From contig CAYWVF010000004.1 in NCBI GenBank assembly GCA_964461815.1, positions 62,001 to 126,000 of the forward strand: DNA of 64,000 nucleotides, given 5' to 3'. This document shows, in pieces, positions 36,172 through 45,103 of the stretch. Positions within the stretch are counted from its first letter, which is position 1. Each line of letters opens with the position of its first letter. The position numbers and the translations under genes were made by a program. The notes below the pieces were generated by a model. That model did no database searches and was not told the origin of the DNA. It was given only the letters and a program-made list of their open reading frames with translations. Origin of the DNA: JAAZBA01 sp964461815. GTDB lineage: Bacteria; Bacillota; Clostridia; Oscillospirales; QAMX01.

Positions 36172-36205
36172 AGCCCCGTTTGATATATACTCATCAAATG
36201 GGGCT
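36172..36205 (+). terminator. Hairpin after the oligoendopeptidase gene
   Basis: AGCCCCGTTTGAT pairs with ATCAAATGGGGCT (one G-T pair), with an eight-base loop. No strong T-run follows, so it is a likely but weak terminator. Confidence 0.6.
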
Positions 36206-36285
36206 GATAAATATCTATAAATCCGAACATTTTTTCGCCGATTATAGTCGAATTTGACAATGTTTTGATAATAACAATAAAAAAG

Positions 36286-36314
36286 TTGAAAAAAGAGCAG
36301 GTTTGTGCTATAAT
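36286..36314 (+). promoter_or_regulatory. Strong promoter of the Ldh-family dehydrogenase gene
   Basis: TTGAAA (36286-36291), 17 bases, TATAAT (36309-36314). Confidence 0.75.
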
Positions 36315-36323
36315 ATAGACAAA

Positions 36324-36359
36324 TTGATATTATAGTTTGAATTTCAGAGATAATATCAA
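36324..36359. repeat. Inverted repeat at the start of the dehydrogenase transcript
   Basis: TTGATATTAT (36324-36333) and ATAATATCAA (36350-36359) are perfect 10-base inverted copies, centred about 27 bases after the -10. It is well placed as an operator or as a 5' stabilising hairpin. No regulator gene adjoins it. Confidence 0.5.
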
Positions 36360-36413
36360 TTAGTTTACAAACAACAGGATTATATGGTGAGTTAAATTTA
36401 GGAGGTTATTATT

Positions 36414-37520
36414 ATGCCTAAGGTAGTAGTTGATTGGAAAACAATCACAGATTTCGTTACAGATGCTTTTGTAGGTGTAGGTGTTCCTCGTGAGGATGCC
36501 GAAATATGTGCAGATGTCCTTATTGAATCCGACAGACGCGGTATAGAATCTCACGGTGTTAACCGCTTTAAGCCTATCTATATTGATCGTATTAACTGGG
36601 GTATTCAGAACCCTGTAACAAACTTCGAGGTTGTCCGTGAGACGGCTACAACAGCTGTTGTCGATGGTCATGACGGTATGGGTCAGGTAATCGGCTATAA
36701 GTCAATGAAAATGGCTATTGAAAAAGCTAAGCAGTACGGTATGGGTATGGTAGCTGTTCGTAATTCCTGCCATTACGGTATCGCAGGCTATTATCCTTCT
36801 ATGGCTATCAAGGAAGGCATGATCGGTATCACAGGTACAAACGCAAGACCGTCCATCGCTCCGACATTTGGCGTTGAGAATATGCTTGGTACGAATCCTT
36901 TGACGATCGGTTTCCCAACAGATGAGGAATTTCCTTTCATCATCGACTGTGCAACATCCATAACACAGCGTGGTAAGCTCGAGTATTATTCTCGTATAGG
37001 CAAGTCCACACCGGAAGGCATGGTTATCGGTAGAGACGGTAAGGCTAAGACAGATACAGATAAGATCCTTGTCGAGCTCAATACAGGTGAAGCTGCTCTT
37101 GCACCGCTCGGCGGTATCGGCGAAGAGCTTGCAGGCTACAAGGGCTACAGCTACGCAACAGTTGTAGAAGTTCTCTCTGCTGCTCTCCAGATGGGTAACT
37201 ACCTCAAGATGTTAACAGGTATTAAGGATGGCAAGAAGGTTCCGTTCCATCTCGGTCATTTCTTCATTGCTATAGATACAAATGCATTTATGGGCGAAGA
37301 AGCATTTAAGAAGACAGCCGGTAATATCCTCCGTGAGCTTCGTGCTTCTGAGAAGGCTCCGGGACATGATCGTATCTATACAGCTAACGAAAAAGAATGG
37401 CTCGTATGGTGTGAGCGTAAAGACAGCGGCGTTCCGATAAACGAAGCTGTTCAGAAGGAAATTACAGAGGTAAGAGACAATCTTCATCTTACACAGTATG
37501 TATTCCCGTGGGAAAAGTAA
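36414..37520 (+). CDS. Ldh_2-type malate/L-lactate/ureidoglycolate dehydrogenase family protein
   Basis: A 368-residue NAD(P)-dependent oxidoreductase of the sulfolactate/malate/L-lactate family (not the Rossmann LDH). Visible motifs are ESDRRGIESHGVNRF near residue 37, RNSCHYGIAGYY near residue 115, TGTNARPSIAPTFGVE, NPLTIGFP and DCATSITQRGKLEY, with C-terminal LRASEKAPGHDRIYTANE. Codon use is strongly biased like a highly expressed gene, and the promoter is near-consensus with AGGAGG before the ATG. It is a single gene closed by a terminator. The exact 2-hydroxyacid substrate cannot be read from the sequence. Confidence 0.88.
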   Translation: MPKVVVDWKTITDFVTDAFVGVGVPREDAEICADVLIESDRRGIESHGVNRFKPIYIDRINWGIQNPVTNFEVVRETATTAVVDGHDGMGQVIGYKSMKMAIEKAKQYGMGMVAVRNSCHYGIAGYYPSMAIKEGMIGITGTNARPSIAPTFGVENMLGTNPLTIGFPTDEEFPFIIDCATSITQRGKLEYYSRIGKSTPEGMVIGRDGKAKTDTDKILVELNTGEAALAPLGGIGEELAGYKGYSYATVVEVLSAALQMGNYLKMLTGIKDGKKVPFHLGHFFIAIDTNAFMGEEAFKKTAGNILRELRASEKAPGHDRIYTANEKEWLVWCERKDSGVPINEAVQKEITEVRDNLHLTQYVFPWEK

Positions 37521-37555
37521 TTCGGAAGCTGCGTACATATCTTATATAATCGCGG

Positions 37556-37590
37556 AAAACGGTGTGATCACAAAGGTCGCACCGTTTTTT
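37556..37590 (+). terminator. Intrinsic terminator after the dehydrogenase gene
   Basis: AAAACGGTGTGA pairs with TCGCACCGTTTT (one mismatch) around a short loop and is followed by a T-run. Confidence 0.8.
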
Positions 37591-37691
37591 GATAAGTATA
37601 TATATCTTTGAGAGATGCGAATCAAAATTATACATAAGATACATCTATGATGCAAGTGTGATGTAAAATTATGCTCGTGGGAGGTGCTGTT

Positions 37692-38345
37692 ATGATAAAA
37701 ATATTGATCGTAGAGGATGAGATACCGATCTCTGATTTGATCAAAATGAGTCTTTTGAATGAAGGATACCACTGCACCTGTGCGTATGACGGAAAGCAGG
37801 CGGCAGATATGATCGAAGAAGATACTTTTGACCTGATACTGCTCGATATCATGCTTCCCGAAATAGATGGGTATGAGCTGTTGGAGTATATAAAGTATTA
37901 TCAGATACCTACTATATTCCTGACAGCAAAAGCAGACGTGAAAGACAGAGTAAAAGGCTTAAAAGCAGGTGCGGAGGACTATATTACGAAGCCATTTGAG
38001 ATCATCGAGCTTTTAGCCAGAGTGGAAGCTGTTTTGCGACGTTATAATAAAGCAATAAAATCGATTTCATTCGGAGATATTACTATTGATACAGAGTCAA
38101 GGATCGTGACAAAAAGCGGTCTTCATATAGAATTGACAGCAAAGGAATTCGATCTATTGCTCTATCTTTTTCAAAACAATAATAAAGCGCTTTATCGTTC
38201 ACAGATATATGCCGGAGTTTGGGGTGGTGACGATCTGGGTGACAGTCGTACTGTTGATCTGCATGTTCAGAGGTTGAGAAAAAAGCTGTCATTGCAGAGC
38301 TCACTTGTGCCTGTATATAAAATAGGCTATCGGCTGGAGGTATAG
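37692..38345 (+). CDS. OmpR-family response regulator (VanR-like)
   Basis: 217 residues. The receiver has EDEIPISDLI, the phosphorylated aspartate in LLDIMLPEIDG and KPFEIIELLARVE. The winged-helix domain has LTAKEFDLLLYL and DSRTVDLHVQRLRKKL and ends VYKIGYRLEV. The ATG at 37692 directly follows GGGAGGTG. A start seven codons upstream would place the ribosome site inside the gene. It is followed three bases later by its histidine kinase, then a membrane-anchored protein and a VanY-type carboxypeptidase gene, a context like cell-wall stress or vancomycin-type regulatory modules, but no ligase genes are present. Confidence 0.9.
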   Translation: MIKILIVEDEIPISDLIKMSLLNEGYHCTCAYDGKQAADMIEEDTFDLILLDIMLPEIDGYELLEYIKYYQIPTIFLTAKADVKDRVKGLKAGAEDYITKPFEIIELLARVEAVLRRYNKAIKSISFGDITIDTESRIVTKSGLHIELTAKEFDLLLYLFQNNNKALYRSQIYAGVWGGDDLGDSRTVDLHVQRLRKKLSLQSSLVPVYKIGYRLEV

Positions 38346-38348
38346 GGT

Positions 38349-39782
38349 GTGAAATTCTTTTGGAAGATATTTTTTACAACTATGTTCATCAGTACAATCT
38401 GCGTTACATTAAGCGGTTACATATTGATAAATTCAAATTTTCAGTCACAGCTCAACAGCGAGATCAAAACTGCAAAGGATTATGCGGAGATCGTGTACTA
38501 TTCTCTGTCGAATGAGTTTGAGAACGTAGAACTGTATGCCAACGAAATTTATGATGAAAATGATACGGCAGAGGATATTCTTTTACAGGTAGTTCATTCC
38601 ACCGGTATCAGCAGCATGAACAAAAAAGTTTCTTTTGGTATCATCGACGAAAACGGCAACACACTTTTCTCTTCTTTAAGTACTGTAGTAGATAAAACGA
38701 TCATTGATTTGATAGATCCGAATAATGCAGGGTGGACACTAAAGGAAACAGAAAACGGCGAAGTGTATGTTCAGGTTATGCGTCCGGCTGCATATCTTGA
38801 TAATACTTTTTACATCGAAACACTTCACGATATAACGCACGTTTTTACAGCTCAAAAAAACCAGTATGATTTAATGATAAAAATTATTGCTGGAATGATC
38901 GCTTTTGCCGGAGTACTTACCTTTGTTATTTCAAAGCTGATGCTCCGTCGTATTACTATGCTGACAGAGATCACAAAAAATATTTCCGACGGAAATCTAA
39001 GTGAGCGTGCAAAAGTATACGGGCATGATGAGATAGCACTGCTTTCCGAGCACTTCAACCAAATGACTGATCGTTTAGAAGAAAAAATGAACGAGTTACA
39101 GGATGAGGCAGAACGAAAAGAATTATTTGTCGGTGCATTTTCACATGAATTGAAAACACCGCTTACATCTATCATTGGCTATTCTGACCTGCTTCGTCAA
39201 GAAAAAATAAATGCCGAGCAAAGACATGTTTGTGCCGAGTATATTTTTTCAGAGGGTAAGAGATTAGAAGTTTTATCAATGCGACTTCTTGATCTGATCG
39301 TTTTGAAAAAGCATACTCTTTCCCCTGCCCCAATCAAAATCAGAAGTCTATTGAGTGATGTGATAGAATTCATGTCACCTCAATTGACCTCAGCAGGTAT
39401 TAGGTTAACTTCGAATATAGATGAAGCGGTCATCTCGATGGAATCGGAATTGATGAAAACTGTTTTTATAAATCTGATAGATAATGCACAAAAAGCGATC
39501 GACGGTGCAGGTGAGATAGTATTGACTGGAAAGAAACAGCAGCAAGGGTATATTGTAACGATCCGCGATAATGGAAAAGGAATGGAAAAACAGGAGCTGT
39601 CAAAAATATCAGATGCATTTTATATGATCGATAAATCGAGATCGAGAAAGCAAGGCGGCAGCGGACTTGGACTTACTATTTGCAATGAAATATTGACATT
39701 ACATGGATTCCATCTTTCTTTTGACAGCAAGGTAGGAGTTGGCACGATCGTTACAGTCACGATGATGGAGGGTAAGGGATGA
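38349..39782 (+). CDS. HAMP-containing membrane sensor histidine kinase (VanS-like)
   Basis: 477 residues starting with GTG just after the regulator stop. The first helix is at about 5-25, an external sensor domain of ~150 residues follows, and the second helix is at about 175-195. HAMP (MLRRITMLTEITKNISDGNLSERAKV) leads to HisKA (FSHELKTPLTSIIGYS, His near residue 268) and HATPase motifs (NLIDNAQKAI, IRDNGKGM, GGSGLGLTICNEI). This is a complete kinase with the layout of cell-envelope sensors. Its stop overlaps the next gene start (ATGA), so translation is coupled across three genes. Confidence 0.9.
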   Translation: MKFFWKIFFTTMFISTICVTLSGYILINSNFQSQLNSEIKTAKDYAEIVYYSLSNEFENVELYANEIYDENDTAEDILLQVVHSTGISSMNKKVSFGIIDENGNTLFSSLSTVVDKTIIDLIDPNNAGWTLKETENGEVYVQVMRPAAYLDNTFYIETLHDITHVFTAQKNQYDLMIKIIAGMIAFAGVLTFVISKLMLRRITMLTEITKNISDGNLSERAKVYGHDEIALLSEHFNQMTDRLEEKMNELQDEAERKELFVGAFSHELKTPLTSIIGYSDLLRQEKINAEQRHVCAEYIFSEGKRLEVLSMRLLDLIVLKKHTLSPAPIKIRSLLSDVIEFMSPQLTSAGIRLTSNIDEAVISMESELMKTVFINLIDNAQKAIDGAGEIVLTGKKQQQGYIVTIRDNGKGMEKQELSKISDAFYMIDKSRSRKQGGSGLGLTICNEILTLHGFHLSFDSKVGVGTIVTVTMMEGKG

Positions 39783-40600
39783 GCCGAGTAAATCAATATA
39801 TAAAAATTGTTGTTTTGTTTGTGCTGCTGTTTACAGTGGTTTTCATTCCGACTGTTTTTGTTGAGCAACAAAGAAAATTTGTTTTTGATAATACAATTAT
39901 TTATCCTGTAGATGCAGTACAGCTAAACTGTAACGATAACAATAGTATTAATCAAAAGGATTCTGTATGGGAAAGAATAAAGCTAATATGTGACCCTGAA
40001 GCAGTAGTTAATATGATGGAATATTCTGCTCTTCATGATAGTTCTGACTTACAGGAAAAATTGATCTCAACTATGGAAGATCAGCTGAAATTATTGCAAA
40101 GCTTTGACGTATTCCCGGAATTATCATTTTCGGATGCAGTTAGCATATCATTTTTAAAGGGAACATACATGAGTATTTCATCTGACAACGATGAGTATAT
40201 TGATCTGTCGGTTCCAAAACAGATGATAAGTATTTGGATACTTATCGTAGAATACAGCGACTTTACTGTACATGCTTATATGGATGCTGAAACGTCAGCC
40301 TTATATGATATTACCGTTACATCCAGAAATGATGGATTTCTACATTCCACTTCTATATCCGAAAACGGATTTTTAGAATATCTGCAACTTTTTTCTGATG
40401 AGTCGGGCGAAAATGAAGATGTATTTTTGGTTGGGGGCTACCGTTCCGATCAAATGATATGTATGTATCCGATATCTGTGAATAAAGAGAACGGACAAAT
40501 AGTGTCATATAGCATAGGAGGTCACAAAACCGAAGTCGTTGACGTGGACAGCGACAGCTCAATGTTCAAAGCTTTTGAAATACCATCGGATGATCATTAA
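39779..40600 (+). CDS. Membrane-anchored extracytoplasmic protein of unknown function
   Basis: 273 residues with one N-terminal membrane helix (about 8-28, IKIVVLFVLLFTVVFIP) and a predicted extracellular alpha/beta domain without cysteine pairs or known catalytic motifs that I can see. I do not recognise a named family. Its start overlaps the kinase stop (ATGA at 39779-39782), so it is produced with the two-component pair. It may be an accessory sensor or inhibitor of the kinase, which is common for small anchored proteins encoded next to VanS-like kinases. The position directly before a D,D-carboxypeptidase gene supports a wall-related role. This is inference. Confidence 0.65.
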   Translation: MSRVNQYIKIVVLFVLLFTVVFIPTVFVEQQRKFVFDNTIIYPVDAVQLNCNDNNSINQKDSVWERIKLICDPEAVVNMMEYSALHDSSDLQEKLISTMEDQLKLLQSFDVFPELSFSDAVSISFLKGTYMSISSDNDEYIDLSVPKQMISIWILIVEYSDFTVHAYMDAETSALYDITVTSRNDGFLHSTSISENGFLEYLQLFSDESGENEDVFLVGGYRSDQMICMYPISVNKENGQIVSYSIGGHKTEVVDVDSDSSMFKAFEIPSDDH

Positions 40601-40610
40601 ATATGACTGT

Positions 40611-40651
40611 AAAAGCTGTATCGTATAAATAGCATACGATACAGCTTTTTT
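40611..40651 (+). terminator. Terminator after the regulatory genes
   Basis: AAAAGCTGTATCGT pairs with ACGATACAGCTTTT around a short loop and is followed by TTTT. Confidence 0.8.
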
Positions 40652-40685
40652 ATGATACAACAAAGATGCAACCTTTTATCTGAAA

Positions 40686-40730
40686 AGAAGCATTTATTTT
40701 GTAAGCTTATTTACGAAATAAATGCTTCTT
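40686..40730 (+). terminator. Second hairpin, directly before the VanY-like gene
   Basis: AAGAAGCATTTATTT and AAATAAATGCTTCTT form a 15-base stem, extended inward by GTAA/TTTAC pairing. It ends seven bases before the AGGAGG of the carboxypeptidase gene. It may act as an attenuator or RNA stabiliser. Confidence 0.6.
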
Positions 40731-40747
40731 TATTTAGGAGGTTCGAA

Positions 40748-41533
40748 ATGAAAAAACATCAAAAAACAATGAGGAGAAAAACTATGATGAAAATGATATT
40801 CATTTGCGGCACATTATTGATCGGCTCTGTTATTGTGGAAAAACCTTTTCAAAACGACACAATGCAGGATACGCCGTCAATTATAGAAACTGTTGATAGT
40901 TTAAAAGTTACTGTTCTATCTACAGAAGAAAATAATATTGATTCTATAGACAAAATGACGACCGATACATCTGAATGGTATTTGCTGCTTGTAAATTCAT
41001 GGAACAGGATTCCCGATGATTTCTCAGTAGAGCTGAAGCAGTTAAAAAACGGACATGCTATTGATGAGAGAGCTTATCCGGACTTGCAGGATATGATGGA
41101 TGCAATGCGTGCAGAAGGTCTGTCTCCGTTGATATGCTCTTCATACAGGACAAATGAAAAGCAAAAGACGTTATTTGATAATAAAGTAAGTCAATACGTA
41201 TCCAAAGGATATTCAAAAACAGCGGCAGAAGCGGAAGCAGGTAAGTTAGTGGCAGTTCCGGGTACGAGTGAGCACCAAACAGGTCTTGCGGTCGATATCG
41301 TTGATACTAGCTATCAAATTCTGGACGAACAGCAGGAAAATACGCAGGTGCAAAAGTGGCTGATAGAAAACTCATATAAATATGGTTTTATACTGCGTTA
41401 TCCGAGCGATAAAAGTGATATCACAGGGATAAGCTATGAACCGTGGCATTATCGTTATGTTGGTAAGATTGCTGCAAAAGAGATGTATGAAAAAGGTGTT
41501 TGTCTTGAAGAGTACATAGATATGTTAAAATGA
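40748..41533 (+). CDS. VanY-type M15 D-Ala-D-Ala carboxypeptidase
   Basis: A 261-residue membrane-anchored zinc peptidase that removes the terminal D-alanine from peptidoglycan stem peptides. A basic N-terminus and helix (about 14-30) are followed by a ~90-residue linker and the M15B domain: SSYRTNEKQ near residue 133, zinc ligands in GTSEHQTGLAVDI (His, Asp) and in EPWHYRYVG (catalytic Glu and His) near residue 228. The ATG at 40748 has AGGAGG nine bases upstream, so longer in-frame starts are unlikely. It follows a VanRS-like pair but no vanHAX/vanG-type ligase genes. A role in wall remodelling or glycopeptide tolerance is inferred. Confidence 0.9.
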   Translation: MKKHQKTMRRKTMMKMIFICGTLLIGSVIVEKPFQNDTMQDTPSIIETVDSLKVTVLSTEENNIDSIDKMTTDTSEWYLLLVNSWNRIPDDFSVELKQLKNGHAIDERAYPDLQDMMDAMRAEGLSPLICSSYRTNEKQKTLFDNKVSQYVSKGYSKTAAEAEAGKLVAVPGTSEHQTGLAVDIVDTSYQILDEQQENTQVQKWLIENSYKYGFILRYPSDKSDITGISYEPWHYRYVGKIAAKEMYEKGVCLEEYIDMLK

Positions 41534-41555
41534 GATAAAATGCTATGCAATAAAA

Positions 41556-41602
41556 TAGCTGTTGCGTGTCCAACCCTCGCAAAGCAAGACACGCAACAGC
41601 TA
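41556..41602 (+). terminator. Terminator hairpin after the VanY-like gene
   Basis: TAGCTGTTGCGTGTC pairs exactly with GACACGCAACAGCTA (15 bases) across a 17-base loop. The remaining bases up to 41784 hold no gene that I can support. Confidence 0.7.
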
Positions 41603-41784
41603 ACAATGGAAGGAGAACAAATACTTTCTTGCGAAAATAACCGCCTTCGCCTATTTGTTTTCTGACAACCTAACAGAATTTTTATATCAGATTATTTCTA
41701 AAATGTCAAGAATTAAATGTTAAATGGAGGATCAAAACGGCATACATGTGTGACTTTGACTGAAAGAACATGTCCGGTGATCGA

Positions 41785-43698
41785 CTATTCAAACTCCACT
41801 TCTACGATAGCCATACCACGCAAAGGCACGAGAGTGCTGAAGGTGTCACCTTTCACACGTAGGTTGTAGCCTGTAAGCTTTGTAAGCTCTGTCGCTGTTT
41901 TGATAGGACGATCGGTGTGAATGGTGGGTACTGTATAGTAATACTCCTCATTATCAACTAAGAAGGTAGATGTTTTCTCGCCTGTACGTACCTCCTGTAC
42001 ATGGCACTCATCTTTGTATTTTGAGATATATGGCAGATCTCTGTTGATCCTCTCCACGCATTCTATCAGAATATTCTCATCTATTTCGGCAAACAGCAAC
42101 GGATATGGGAACCCGACCCCAACGGGATTTAATTCTTTAGTATAGTCTGTCTTATCTTCGAGCGCAGAAATATAGATGACATCACCGCCACGGTAGGACT
42201 TTACCATCTCAAGTTCATTTTGCGGCATCAGCTGCGGATTTGGTATCAGTATATCACCTTGCACTGCATCTAAACAGTTGATATTTGCAACCTTGGTAAT
42301 GTTAGCACCACGGCGCATCAGCTCTGCCATCCATTTCACACTGCTCCAGGTTCGACTGCTGATCAAAGCATCGATTTCTCTGTAGGTTCGCTCCTGTGAC
42401 CATATCACGGTCACTCCTCTAGCCTCTACAGGATGCGGTATATAAGCATTATCGCTGCACAGACGTAAGAACCGCCAGTTGTCAAAGCTCAGACCGTCTC
42501 CCAGACAATATGTATTTCCGGATATTACAGGAGCAATGCTGCCGTCTTTATTCCAGATATAGCTGTTGAAAATAGCTCCGCTGTGTCGAGTTAATGATGT
42601 AGGCATATGATGCAGTACATCGTACTGCTCTAGTGTATCTCGCACAGGATACAATGGTCGCATGGGAATGCGTCCATTAAAGCAGGCTGCTTCCATCATC
42701 AGTGCTGCACGGAGATAATGATGCACAAGCTTGCGATCCTCATAGCTTTGATGATATCCTGCATTTGCATCATCGTCCAAAATAGCGTTGGTGGGCGCAC
42801 CGTTTTCAATCACGATCCCCTCTATTGGGAGCTGAGCCAGAATATTATAGTCCACTCCGTATCGATACATAGCTTCCATTGGATCTTTTTGCCACGAATT
42901 ATTAACCGTTACCAAAAATCCGGCTTGATGGAAACCGTTTATTACTTTGGTGAGAAAGCGCATCCAGCGATCGGTACAAAAGTCTACCCATTCACGCCTA
43001 TGGTTTTGCACCATATACAGTGCTCTGTCTTGATCGCATGGTATTATGATGCCTGCCTGTTCCAACATGTCATCGGAGTAATCTGCTGTTTGGATTGGCT
43101 GCCTTGGTCTGCATATACCGTCTGCAAGATGAATGCCGTCAAAATTATAATCACGTAACATGGTGATCCCTTTTTCAAGCATAAAGTCTTCGTAATAGCT
43201 ACCGTCTGCAAAATGTTTAGTCACATACACAGCATTTGCACTGCGAAGTTTACCATCCACGCAGTCTACTCGCAGTGCTTCCGGGTGCTCCTTTGCAAAA
43301 CTCGACCCGGGTGACAACAGATCAAACATGCTGATATAGCTTTGAATACCATGAGTATGCAGAATTTTAACAAGATCTCTCAGCTGATAGTTTGTCCACT
43401 CCTGTCGATGTCTTTCATCATTATATGGATGCCCAGAATAGGAACAAAAATACGGATTCAGTATATACTCCTGTTCCATTCCTTTGTGATCGTGTAAAAA
43501 GTCAATACTTGTAACAAGAAACAGAAATGCCTTTGGGATAAATCCCATGGTATCAAGAAGATCCTGTACACCGTAATCGGGGCTGACATTGTCAAAGCCT
43601 ATCAATTCGATCCATACATACTCCTGAAATCCTTTCGGCATTGCACTGTGATATCGTCCCTCGGCACCGTACATGCCACCTTTTTCACTTCTATTCAT
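41785..43698 (-). CDS. Glycosidase-like protein A of unknown family (paralogue of 50417-52492)
   Basis: 637 residues, no signal peptide. The N-terminal part (VWIELIGFD, WTNYQLRDLV) leads into a TIM-barrel-like region with the conserved motif GIHLADGICRP, and a second motif YCLGDGLSFDNW lies near residue 365. After that, ILIPNPQLMPQNE and a GGDVIYIS strand resemble the trimerisation domain of GH42 beta-galactosidases, and a beta-domain closes the protein (LRGMAIVEVEFE). I do not recognise a named family. A glycoside hydrolase role is inferred from architecture and context. The ATG at 43698 has AGGAGG eight bases upstream. A possible -10 (TATAAT, minus strand, 43740-43735) suggests it can also be transcribed separately. 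Confidence 0.65.
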   Translation of the reverse strand: MNRSEKGGMYGAEGRYHSAMPKGFQEYVWIELIGFDNVSPDYGVQDLLDTMGFIPKAFLFLVTSIDFLHDHKGMEQEYILNPYFCSYSGHPYNDERHRQEWTNYQLRDLVKILHTHGIQSYISMFDLLSPGSSFAKEHPEALRVDCVDGKLRSANAVYVTKHFADGSYYEDFMLEKGITMLRDYNFDGIHLADGICRPRQPIQTADYSDDMLEQAGIIIPCDQDRALYMVQNHRREWVDFCTDRWMRFLTKVINGFHQAGFLVTVNNSWQKDPMEAMYRYGVDYNILAQLPIEGIVIENGAPTNAILDDDANAGYHQSYEDRKLVHHYLRAALMMEAACFNGRIPMRPLYPVRDTLEQYDVLHHMPTSLTRHSGAIFNSYIWNKDGSIAPVISGNTYCLGDGLSFDNWRFLRLCSDNAYIPHPVEARGVTVIWSQERTYREIDALISSRTWSSVKWMAELMRRGANITKVANINCLDAVQGDILIPNPQLMPQNELEMVKSYRGGDVIYISALEDKTDYTKELNPVGVGFPYPLLFAEIDENILIECVERINRDLPYISKYKDECHVQEVRTGEKTSTFLVDNEEYYYTVPTIHTDRPIKTATELTKLTGYNLRVKGDTFSTLVPLRGMAIVEVEFE

Positions 43699-43810
43699 GC
43701 ACATATCCTCCTTTTTACGATTTCAACTACAATAATTATATCACAAATATTGCATTAAGAATATAAAATTTTTGAATGCTGTGATATGTTGTTCTATATT
43801 CTTATTTACA

Positions 43811-43866
43811 AGATCTCCTGTGCGTTAAAATATATGTGAGATTTTTCACACAGGAGATCTTTTTAT
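43811..43866. terminator. Hairpin between oppC and glycosidase-like gene A
   Basis: AGATCTCCTGTG (43811-43822) pairs with CACAGGAGATCT (43849-43860) across a 26-base loop. The T-run is on the plus-strand side only, so it may weaken rather than stop minus-strand readthrough into the last gene. Confidence 0.5.
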
Positions 43867-43913
43867 CTTTTTGCCTGTAGACTGACAATATACGGTCAGA
43901 AAAAGACAATATT

Positions 43914-45089
43914 TTATTCGTTGCTGTAAGGATCAGCTGCATCTCGTAAGCCATCACCCATGAAGTTGAATGCCAACACAGTAATGATCAATATACCGGC
44001 CGGGATCAGAAGCCATGGATAATTCAAAATGACATTTAAGCTCTGCACCTGCTGAAGAATAACTCCCCAGCTCACCATAGGCTCACGAAGTCCGAGACCG
44101 ATGTAGCTTAATGAAGTCTCACCAAGGATCATGCCCGGAATAGCCAATGTCATGTGTGCAATCAGATAGCTTACAAAGGAAGGAACCATATGGCGCACAA
44201 TAATACGCATATTGCTCACACCGATTACTCTTGCTGCCTTTATAAATTCCTCCTCACGCATTGAGATAAATCTGGCACGTACCATGCGAGCGATTCCCAC
44301 CCATCCAAGCAGGGACATTATGAGTGTGATCCCAAGGTACACATAGAGCTGCGGTAGTCCTAAAGGCAAAGCTGCACTCAGCGCCATCCACAAAGGATAT
44401 GTAGGGATACTGGAAATAAATTCTATTATGCGTTGGATTAAAACATCTATCCAACCGCCAAAATAACCTGAGATACCGCCTAGCAGTACACCAATGATCA
44501 GGCTGATACAAATTCCTAAAAGTCCGATGCTTGTAGATATGCGTACGCCATAGATGACACGTGAGAACATATCTCTGCCCATACGGTCAGTTCCCATCAA
44601 ACATAGATAACCGCCATCATCCTCTACGCCAAATAGATGAACATCTGTTTGAATCAAGCCCCAGAGCTTATAAGGGTCGCCCTTTACAAAAAACTTTACC
44701 TTATACTCTAGTTCTGTATTGCTCTCGTAGGTACGCTTCAATGTGATAGGATCGTATGACTGCTCAAAGGGATTTACATAAGGTTGCAGCGAAAATCCGT
44801 CATTGCCTACAAAATGCAAAACCTGCGGCGGTGAATACATCCTGTCCTCGTGAATTTTGTTTGGGTCATAGGGTGCAACAAATTCACAAAAGATGGCGAT
44901 CAGATAAAGTAAAATCAAAAACCATAAGGAAACTACAGCCAGTTTATTCTTTCTGTATTTCCACCAGAACATTTTCAGAGGCTTGGCTTCATACAAGCTT
45001 ATTTTTTCCTCAGCTTCATCCACATCAAAAGGGGTATTATTTTCCGGAAGCTCGTCGTTCAGCCTCTTTTTAAATATTTTAAATTTCAC
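43914..45089 (-). CDS. Opp/Dpp-type ABC importer permease, second subunit (OppC-like)
   Basis: 391 residues. A ~40-residue cytoplasmic N-terminus precedes the first helix (about 50-70), then a long external loop (about 75-185) unusually large for OppC proteins (~300 residues). The core has five further helices and the EAA loop EFIKAARVIGVSNMRIIVRHMVP with LGETSLSYIGLGLREP near the end. It pairs with the OppB-like permease 14 bases upstream. The large loop may contact the oversized binding protein. Members of this family carry peptides, and also oligosaccharides in several bacteria and archaea. Confidence 0.9.
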   Translation of the reverse strand: MKFKIFKKRLNDELPENNTPFDVDEAEEKISLYEAKPLKMFWWKYRKNKLAVVSLWFLILLYLIAIFCEFVAPYDPNKIHEDRMYSPPQVLHFVGNDGFSLQPYVNPFEQSYDPITLKRTYESNTELEYKVKFFVKGDPYKLWGLIQTDVHLFGVEDDGGYLCLMGTDRMGRDMFSRVIYGVRISTSIGLLGICISLIIGVLLGGISGYFGGWIDVLIQRIIEFISSIPTYPLWMALSAALPLGLPQLYVYLGITLIMSLLGWVGIARMVRARFISMREEEFIKAARVIGVSNMRIIVRHMVPSFVSYLIAHMTLAIPGMILGETSLSYIGLGLREPMVSWGVILQQVQSLNVILNYPWLLIPAGILIITVLAFNFMGDGLRDAADPYSNE

Positions 45090-45103
45090 TGTCTGCTCAC
45101 CTC

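Noticed and set aside
37692..41533. Complete vancomycin-resistance operon
   Set aside because: No D-Ala-D-Lac or D-Ala-D-Ser ligase, no VanH, VanX, VanXY or VanT genes are present in the window.
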